This document shows positions 28,981-37,439 of a stretch of 37,439 nucleotides of DNA, piece by piece (positions within the stretch are counted from its first letter, which is position 1; every line of letters starts with the position of its first letter). The stretch is taken from positions 1-37,439 of the forward strand of contig JAGDXR010000064.1 in NCBI GenBank assembly GCA_023261745.1. The letters are read 5' to 3'. The stretch is from Thermoplasmata archaeon (GTDB lineage: Archaea; Thermoplasmatota; Thermoplasmata; Thermoplasmatales; ARK-15). The notes beneath the pieces were generated by a model. It was not told the DNA's origin, made no database searches, and was given only the letters and a program-made list of their open reading frames with translations. A program made the translations under genes and the position numbers.

Positions 28981-31058
28981 ATATGGTAAGATGTAAGGAT
29001 TGTGGCGGAGAGATTGACGAGAATACTTTCATTTGCAAGAAATGTGGAAGAAAATATACAAGAGAGGAATATGAGGAATTACTGGCTAAAGAAATTCTAA
29101 ATCAATTTTTTGATGAAAACAGTATAAACATAATAGACAATATAAATAAAAACATAATGGAATTGGAAGATTCAATTTCTAAAAGTAATGAAAATATCAC
29201 AGATTCATTGCAGGATCTGGATATTGATATAAAATCGATGAATTTTGAAGAGGCTCAGAAAAAGATAAATGAAAAAAATGAAATTTTGAAAAGGAACATA
29301 GAGGATTTGAAAAAAAGGTCACAGGATCTGGAAAACATTAAAAAAGAAATGAATTTTACGTTTAAAAACATACTTGATAAAATTGCCATGGTACTTGATC
29401 TTAAAAATGCCAACAATATCATAAAGGTTCTGTTGGATTATTCAGACAGGATCGCAAATTTAAACAATAAAATAAATGAACTCAATAAGGAATTAATAAA
29501 ATTAAAATCCATTTTTGAACAGATAATGAAGGAATTGAATTCAAATTCAATGGAAGAGATACCTCAGAAAATATTGGAACTAAAAAGAGAGAATAACATT
29601 TTAAAACTTGAAATTGAATCTCTGGAGAATAGATTGAAAGTTCAAAAGGATATTTGGGAGGACTGGGTAAAGAATCAGGAAGAAAAGATAGGAAAGGTAG
29701 CCGATGAGGAATCAAGGTTAAAGGAGATGGAAGTTGAACTTGAAAAAACCTCAAAGGAACTTTCACTGAAGGAACAGGAATTAAAAAATTTGTATAGCAT
29801 GAATAATGGTACTGTTTCAACACTTGAACTGGAATCACTGAAGCAGGAAAATGAATCTTTAAAAAATGAAGTTTCAAGATTAATGAATCTGGTAAACGCA
29901 CTTGCCGAAGGGAGCAAGTCAAAGGATGAAATAATAAAATCCAGTGAATTTGAAAAAATAAAGGCAGAAAACGAGCATTTGAAAACACAGATGGCCGCCA
30001 TGGAACAAGCCATGAACGATCTTAAGAAAACTCTAAAATTCAAGGATGAAGAATTTGCAAGAAGGGAACAGGATTTACAGTACAGGGAAAAGAAGATGCA
30101 GGAACAGATTAAGCAGCTGGAATCGCAAAAACTGGAACTGGAGGAACTGAAAAAATTGGAGGCTGAACATAAAATACAGGATCTGGCTGAATTAATAAAG
30201 CAGAAAGAACAGGAACTTAAGGTAAAGGAAAAATATCTTAGGGAAATGGAAGCCGAGCTGGAGGCAAAGGAAAAAGGTTTAATAGACAAGGAACTGGCCA
30301 TGGCACAGGAAGAGGTCTCCACTGAAATAAAGGAAGAGAAAATTAAAACGGGTACAAGGAGGCTGGATGATCTTTTATATGGAGGATTCCCCATAGGTTC
30401 GAACATAATTATCTATGGTCCTGCATATACTGGAAAGGAAGTACTGATCTATTCTTTCCTTGCCGAGGGTATTAGAAAGGGTGTACCTGCAATTATTATA
30501 CTAATAGACAAAACAGTAGACATATTTGAAAAAGAGATTAAGTTTATTTTACCTGCATGGGATTCATTTATCGAAAAGGGGTTTGTAAAATATATTGATG
30601 CATATTCCAAATCCATAGGTGAAAAGACTGAGAGAAAAGATGTTGTATACGTTGATTCACAGACAGATTTGCAGAAGATTTCCGAAATTGTTGATAATCT
30701 GGCATCTGAGATTAAAAAGAATTACAAATATTACAGGCTTGCATTCATAAGCATTTCAACTGTTCTCACATTTGCTGAAGCGCAAACAGTTGTTAGATTT
30801 TTACAGCCTTTTACAACGAAAAGAAAAAAGGAGAATGCGGTAAGTTTATATCTTCTTGAAAAGGGTCTCCATGAGGAAAACACCATACAGATGGTATCTT
30901 ATTTGATGGACGGCATGATAGAATTCAAGATAGAGGGGGGTAAGGTATATCTGCAGGTTAAGGGTATAACGGAAGTTCAGAGCAGGGCTTGGATAGAGGT
31001 TACACCATCCAACAGTGGCCTTATAATAGGTTCATTCACGTTGGGACATATAAGATGA
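28977..31058 (+). CDS. Zinc-ribbon/coiled-coil protein with C-terminal RecA/KaiC-like domain
   Basis: CKDCGGEI...CKKCGRKYTREEYEEL; long Glu/Lys/Leu-rich coiled coil; GTRRLDDLLYGGFPIGSNIIIYGPAYTGKEVLIYSFLAEG. Confidence 0.8.
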   Translation: MNMVRCKDCGGEIDENTFICKKCGRKYTREEYEELLAKEILNQFFDENSINIIDNINKNIMELEDSISKSNENITDSLQDLDIDIKSMNFEEAQKKINEKNEILKRNIEDLKKRSQDLENIKKEMNFTFKNILDKIAMVLDLKNANNIIKVLLDYSDRIANLNNKINELNKELIKLKSIFEQIMKELNSNSMEEIPQKILELKRENNILKLEIESLENRLKVQKDIWEDWVKNQEEKIGKVADEESRLKEMEVELEKTSKELSLKEQELKNLYSMNNGTVSTLELESLKQENESLKNEVSRLMNLVNALAEGSKSKDEIIKSSEFEKIKAENEHLKTQMAAMEQAMNDLKKTLKFKDEEFARREQDLQYREKKMQEQIKQLESQKLELEELKKLEAEHKIQDLAELIKQKEQELKVKEKYLREMEAELEAKEKGLIDKELAMAQEEVSTEIKEEKIKTGTRRLDDLLYGGFPIGSNIIIYGPAYTGKEVLIYSFLAEGIRKGVPAIIILIDKTVDIFEKEIKFILPAWDSFIEKGFVKYIDAYSKSIGEKTERKDVVYVDSQTDLQKISEIVDNLASEIKKNYKYYRLAFISISTVLTFAEAQTVVRFLQPFTTKRKKENAVSLYLLEKGLHEENTIQMVSYLMDGMIEFKIEGGKVYLQVKGITEVQSRAWIEVTPSNSGLIIGSFTLGHIR

Positions 31059-31465
31059 TCAAAACCGCATATTATTTGAAATTAAGAGATACCTGGATGA
31101 TAAAAAATTTTATTTTAAAGCTGAGGCAAAGAAATATAGAATTCATTTATTTTATAGAAAACAATACCGTGGCAATTTATACTGAAAAAGATCTTGATAA
31201 CATTGATAAAATAAGGAAAATATATTTTTTTGATGATTTTAAGGATTTGGGAGATTTTTTTGAAAATTTCAGAGATATTACATTTGCTGTCAGATCGAAA
31301 TTCAGATCAAACATGATAAATCCAATGGTGGGGGAGATAATAATCAAAAGAAACGAGCATGTTAAGGTTGATCTGAAAAGTCCAGATATCACAGTTGTTA
31401 TATCGAAATTTAGAGGAAAAAATTTTTTTTATCTGGAACATAATGATGTTCATGGATCTCAATGA
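31055..31465 (+). CDS. Uncharacterised protein, possibly THUMP-like
   Basis: ATGA overlap with the preceding stop; VGEIIIKRNEHVKVDLKSPDITVVISKFRGKNFFYLE resembles a THUMP C-terminus. The track start at 30989 lies inside the upstream CDS. Confidence 0.5.
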   Translation: MIKTAYYLKLRDTWMIKNFILKLRQRNIEFIYFIENNTVAIYTEKDLDNIDKIRKIYFFDDFKDLGDFFENFRDITFAVRSKFRSNMINPMVGEIIIKRNEHVKVDLKSPDITVVISKFRGKNFFYLEHNDVHGSQ

Positions 31466-32171
31466 CATATTGAATGATAACATTCACGGTTCCGAATTTC
31501 TTGCACATAATCTAATTGATATTCTGATGAATTCAGTTGATGGAAATTACGATTTTGAAAAACTGATTGAAAAAAAGGGCATGATGGGTGAAATTCTCAA
31601 TATTATATATTTATACAGATATTATGGCAAGGATCTGTTAAGTATATTTAGAAATAGATTGAAAATTTCTAAAGATTTAATAAGGATGAATTCAGAAAAT
31701 ATTCTAAAAAATAAGAAAATAGGTGTTATAAGCTATTCTTCAACGGTTTTTTATGCGATTTTAAACAGTAAAATAAAATACGTCAATGTACTTGAATCAA
31801 ATCCGGGAGGAGAGGGAAAACATTTTTTCAATGATATTAAGGATAAAATAGATGCGAATCTTTTCAGGGACAGTGATTTAGAAGAACTGGTAAAGGATTC
31901 TGATATTCTCATCTCGGGTCTGGACATATTCAATAGAAGATATTTTGCCAATAAAATATTAACTTATGAATTTTTTAAAACTAGCAGGAATTTCAGAAAG
32001 ATGAACATCGTTTTAACGAGCACGCTGAAATATTTTCCATGGAATGTTAAATTGAATGACCTTTATGAATGGATTCAATGGAAGGATATTGATTTTCTGA
32101 TAACAGAAAAGGGAATATTTTCATCCTCTTCTATTTCCATGTTTTGCAGGATTTCTTGGCCTCCCGTATAA
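31443..32171 (+). CDS. Divergent eIF2B/ribose-1,5-bisphosphate isomerase-like protein
   Basis: GVISYSSTVFYAIL, VLESNPGGEGKHFF, ILISGLDIFNRRYFANKILTYEF align in order with eIF2B-alpha family motifs. Confidence 0.6.
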   Translation: MMFMDLNDILNDNIHGSEFLAHNLIDILMNSVDGNYDFEKLIEKKGMMGEILNIIYLYRYYGKDLLSIFRNRLKISKDLIRMNSENILKNKKIGVISYSSTVFYAILNSKIKYVNVLESNPGGEGKHFFNDIKDKIDANLFRDSDLEELVKDSDILISGLDIFNRRYFANKILTYEFFKTSRNFRKMNIVLTSTLKYFPWNVKLNDLYEWIQWKDIDFLITEKGIFSSSSISMFCRISWPPV

Positions 32172-32549
32172 AAGTTCAGTTTCTGCCCTTCTGTAATATG
32201 AATTCAATTCTTCTACCGATCTTATATTATTTTTCAGGATTTTCATGATAAGATTCCTAAAATCAACGTTGCATTTTATTCCCATTGATTTCATGTTTGT
32301 AATTAAATCATTGAATAGCCTTTTACCCCTCTCGTCCCAGTCTATCATGATTATTATTTCCTTATAGATAGATATTTCCTGTACAAATTCTCCAATATTT
32401 TTACCCTGATTGTATATTATTATTTTACCCTTTAATCCGATTTCCCTCAAAGACAGCATATCCCTTCTGCCTTCAACAAGAACCGGTATATGTTCATTGG
32501 ATTCTTTCAGTGATTCGATTATTTCAATGAAAAATTCTTCACGTCTCAT
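32121..32549 (-). CDS. TOPRIM-domain small primase-like protein
   Basis: IPVLVEGRRDMLSLREIGLKGKIIIYNQG and IIIMIDWDERGKRL. Confidence 0.75.
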   Translation of the reverse strand: MRREEFFIEIIESLKESNEHIPVLVEGRRDMLSLREIGLKGKIIIYNQGKNIGEFVQEISIYKEIIIMIDWDERGKRLFNDLITNMKSMGIKCNVDFRNLIMKILKNNIRSVEELNSYYRRAETELLYGRPRNPAKHGNRRG

Positions 32550-33262
32550 AATTCCTTTTCAAGTATGAATATCATTTTGGATGATTCTCCATCCACATAT
32601 CCCGATAGATCGTAATCACCATAAAGATTTTTTATTTCAAAACCGGAATCTTTGAAAATTTGTCTGTATGAATCAAGATCCTCTGGAAAGAGAATTAAAT
32701 CTGCGGATTCCCTTCTGTAATTTCCATTTTCAAATATGTCATATATATATATCAATTTCAATCTTTTCATATCCCTGGAATATTCGGGAATGAAAAACCT
32801 CCATATGTCAAGGTTTTCAGAATATTTATGATCACCGAAATACATGATGAATTCTTCAAGTTCTGGAGGGGGAAGTGTATCAATTATTATGATTCCATCA
32901 TCATTGAGCATTTTATCTGAATTTTTAAGTATATTTTCCTTTTCAAAACTGTCAAAAAGCAATATTGAATTCAGGGGTATTATAACTGTATCGTATTTTT
33001 TATTCAGGACTGTTGACCTGACATCTCCAACATAACATCTTGCACCCTTTTTTGAAGCTTCATCAATCATCCTTTCATTTATATCTATTCCTTCTATTTC
33101 AAAAATTTCTGATAGTGGCACGGTTATCCTTCCAGTCCCGCACATGAGTTCAAGTATATTTCCCCTGCATGTCTTTAAATAAAAATCTATATCCCCCCTG
33201 AAATCCCCGTATAAAAAATCGTAATAGTTTTCCTCTATTTCATATATATTTTTTCTTTGCAT
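32546..33262 (-). CDS. Class I SAM-dependent methyltransferase
   Basis: YDFLYGDFRGDIDFYLK, ILELMCGTGRITVPLSE, IEGIDINERMIDEA. Confidence 0.85.
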   Translation of the reverse strand: MQRKNIYEIEENYYDFLYGDFRGDIDFYLKTCRGNILELMCGTGRITVPLSEIFEIEGIDINERMIDEASKKGARCYVGDVRSTVLNKKYDTVIIPLNSILLFDSFEKENILKNSDKMLNDDGIIIIDTLPPPELEEFIMYFGDHKYSENLDIWRFFIPEYSRDMKRLKLIYIYDIFENGNYRRESADLILFPEDLDSYRQIFKDSGFEIKNLYGDYDLSGYVDGESSKMIFILEKEL

Positions 33263-33267
33263 GATGA

Positions 33268-33756
33268 TCAGAGTTTATAACCAATTTTTCTTAAAAATTC
33301 TTTTCTTTCTCTTTTATCATTATCAGTTTCAATACCTGTGGGGGATTTGCCATCCATTACGCCTATTACTGCCCTTGAATCATTCTCACTGAAAACAACA
33401 ATTTTCATGTCATTTGAAGATGCGGCGTATATGCATGTTACTTCACCTATATTCTTCAGGGCGTTCATGATATTTATGGGGTAGCAATTCCTTATAATTA
33501 AAACGAATATATGTCCAGCACCTATATTCATGGCATTTTCTACCGCATATTTAATGAGAGTATCATTATTGCCTTCATATCTTACAAGCCTTTTACCAGA
33601 GGCCTCATTGAATGCAAAACCGAATTCGATTCCGAGACATGAAGATTTAAGCGCCTCATATACATCTTCAACCGTTTTTATAAAATGGCTCTGACCGATT
33701 ATTACGTTATCATTTTCATTATCTTTTTTGATTTCCACCGTGTATATGTTGGGCAT
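33268..33756 (-). CDS. Adenosine-specific kinase (COG1839-like)
   Basis: [77 protein letters not shown]. Confidence 0.85.
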   Translation of the reverse strand: [162 protein letters not shown]

Positions 33757-33824
33757 AATCTTTCATTCATTCATAAATATAAAACCTTTCGCTTCATTTT
33801 ATATATACATTCATTTTATCTTTT

Positions 33825-34577
33825 ATGATGAGACTCATTGGGCTTTATGATCCAGAAAATAGGAGGGTACATGTTGTGTCCTTAACGGATAAAATGGAAT
33901 TCATACCTACCCTTGGAATGATCAATACATCAAGATTCAAAAATTTAAGTTATGGTGACACTATAGAAATATTTGGACTGAAATTTTATATTGTAAAACC
34001 TTCATTGTATGATATTATAAACATGGTTCAGAAAAGAACACAGACCGTAAATTTTAAAGATATTGGAAAAATAATATCACTGTTAGGTTTAAAACATGAT
34101 TCAGACGTTGTTGAAATAGGTGTGGGGTCCGGTCACATGACTTTATCGATTCTTTATTATCTCAATGATGGGAAATTAACCAGCTATGACATTTCTGAAA
34201 ACAGCATAAAATATGTAGAAGAAATTGTCAACATGTTGGGACTCAATAAAAACTGGATTCCAAAGGTTAATGATATAAGAAATGGAATAGATGAAAGGGA
34301 TATCGATTCAATTTTCATTGATATTCCAGAACCATGGACATCCATAAAAAATATTTACGATTCATTAAAGGCCGGAGGAATTCTTGTTGCATACATACCA
34401 AACTTAACTCAGGTAAAGGAAATGAAATTGAATATGGAGAAAGCAGGATTTGTGGATATACAGATAACAGAAACAATTGAGAGAAAATGGTTTATCGGGG
34501 ATGTTGAAATGAGACCTGAATTTACAGGACTCTTACATACATCATTTATTGTTCATGGAAGACGTCTCCATAAATGA
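33825..34577 (+). CDS. trmI: tRNA (adenine-N1)-methyltransferase TrmI
   Basis: DVVEIGVGSGHMTLSILYYL, DSIFIDIPEPWTSIKNIYDSLKAGGILVAYIPNLTQV. Confidence 0.9.
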   Translation: MMRLIGLYDPENRRVHVVSLTDKMEFIPTLGMINTSRFKNLSYGDTIEIFGLKFYIVKPSLYDIINMVQKRTQTVNFKDIGKIISLLGLKHDSDVVEIGVGSGHMTLSILYYLNDGKLTSYDISENSIKYVEEIVNMLGLNKNWIPKVNDIRNGIDERDIDSIFIDIPEPWTSIKNIYDSLKAGGILVAYIPNLTQVKEMKLNMEKAGFVDIQITETIERKWFIGDVEMRPEFTGLLHTSFIVHGRRLHK

Positions 34578-34776
34578 TCATGAATGATATTTCAAGTGCC
34601 ATCAGAAGATCATCAACTGTTCTCCAGAGGCTTTTCAGATCATTACTTTCCATTTCAAATTCAATTCCATTTTTAAAAATATTTGATTTAACATATCCAC
34701 GATTTTCGATTTCTATCGACTTTAAAAGTTTTTCCGGGGAATCGATTTCAATTTTAATTTTTGCTTCGTTCACCAT
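34546..34776 (-). CDS. KEOPS complex Pcc1-like subunit
   Basis: 76 aa; GIEFEMESNDLKSLWRTVDDLLMALEIS; 32-nt convergent overlap with trmI. Confidence 0.7.
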   Translation of the reverse strand: MVNEAKIKIEIDSPEKLLKSIEIENRGYVKSNIFKNGIEFEMESNDLKSLWRTVDDLLMALEISFMIIYGDVFHEQ

Positions 34777-34824
34777 AAAATCTGAAAATATATATTTATG
34801 AATTACATTAATATTTCGATCATT

Positions 34825-35319
34825 ATGTCAAAGATAAAAGCCATTAATGATGTGTCCGATTTAATAGCAGTTTTTCATGCCTCAGATTCAGAGGTGAAAA
34901 GGAACGTATTTTCGGAACTTTCAAAGGGATGGGTAACGGAGGAAGATATAAAAAACAAATATGGAGAAGAGGGCCTGAAATCTCTGAAATATTTTGAGAG
35001 AATTAAATTCGTAGAAACACAGTGGACACTTACAAAGGATGGAAAAAGGAGCATAGCCTACAGAACATATTATGATACGGTGCAGGTCAACATTACGGTA
35101 CCGATATCCGATATGCCAGAAATAATATATGCATCAACTATGCCTGATGAAAAGGTAAAGGAATACGAAAACAGGATCTTTGAGATCATGGGTTCCAGAA
35201 AATCCATTTTCATTGGTGATGTTCAGAATGCTCTTGGAATAAGCATGATATTGTTGAAAGGTATAATAAAGAGAAGTGAATTCCTTGATATAAAGGGTCA
35301 TAATATAGAGAGGGATTAA
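34825..35319 (+). CDS. Winged-helix/ArsR-like regulator
   Basis: LIAVFHASDSEVKRNVFSELSKGWVTEEDIKNKYG...TLTKDGKRS; AATATATATTTATG suggests a leaderless start at ATG 34825 rather than 34798. Confidence 0.65.
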   Translation: MSKIKAINDVSDLIAVFHASDSEVKRNVFSELSKGWVTEEDIKNKYGEEGLKSLKYFERIKFVETQWTLTKDGKRSIAYRTYYDTVQVNITVPISDMPEIIYASTMPDEKVKEYENRIFEIMGSRKSIFIGDVQNALGISMILLKGIIKRSEFLDIKGHNIERD

Positions 35320-37353
<2,034 letters not shown>

Positions 37354-37439
37354 AAATTATAAATTATATTTAAAACCACAACTTTTTATAGAAAAGTTAG
37401 GGGTTTGGGGGAAGCAGTAAAACTCAGTTATTCAGGGAG

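Noticed and set aside
29482-29988. Antisense ORFs (168 aa, and 243 aa at 29675-30406) opposite the coiled-coil protein
   Set aside because: Ser/Phe/Leu-rich translations are the expected antisense of Glu/Lys-rich coiled-coil codons.
37405-37439. Possible start of a further CDS (TTG GGG GAA GCA GTA AAA CTC AGT TAT TCA GGG)
   Set aside because: Only ~11 codons before the window ends; plausible with the upstream TATA-like sequence but not assignable.

Overview
A gene-dense, AT-rich archaeal chromosome segment. Gene content (Alba, PCNA, LX/prefoldin/FtsY, Csl4, LSm, aTrm56, Pcc1, split GMP synthase, PurS) and protein flavour suggest Thermoplasmatales; the species is not identifiable without a search. 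About 40 supported CDSs cover core information processing (pcn, ftsY, pfdA, rplX, csl4, LSm, Hjc-like resolvase), tRNA/rRNA modification (rlmE-like, TrmI, aTrm56-HD, Pcc1, METTL5-like), purine/C1 metabolism (purSLQ, ftcD-fhs-guaAA, gcvH), porGDAB, pgk and a TldD/TldE pair. I saw no tRNA, rRNA or CRISPR array. Main non-obvious signals: (1) a three-hairpin RNA at about 293-487 with the geometry of an archaeal H/ACA guide sRNA, with its own TATA box; (2) a second dense set of nested stems at 8-127; (3) a CBS protein fused to an HPF-like C-terminus; (4) a 28.6-32.5 kb cluster holding an unannotated small coiled-coil ORF, LSm, a zinc-ribbon/coiled-coil/degenerate KaiC-like protein, a THUMP-like protein, a degenerate eIF2B-like protein and an antisense-overlapping TOPRIM protein; (5) an aTrm56-HD fusion; (6) a TnpB relic with two compensating frameshifts; (7) two small ORFs missing from the supplied track.
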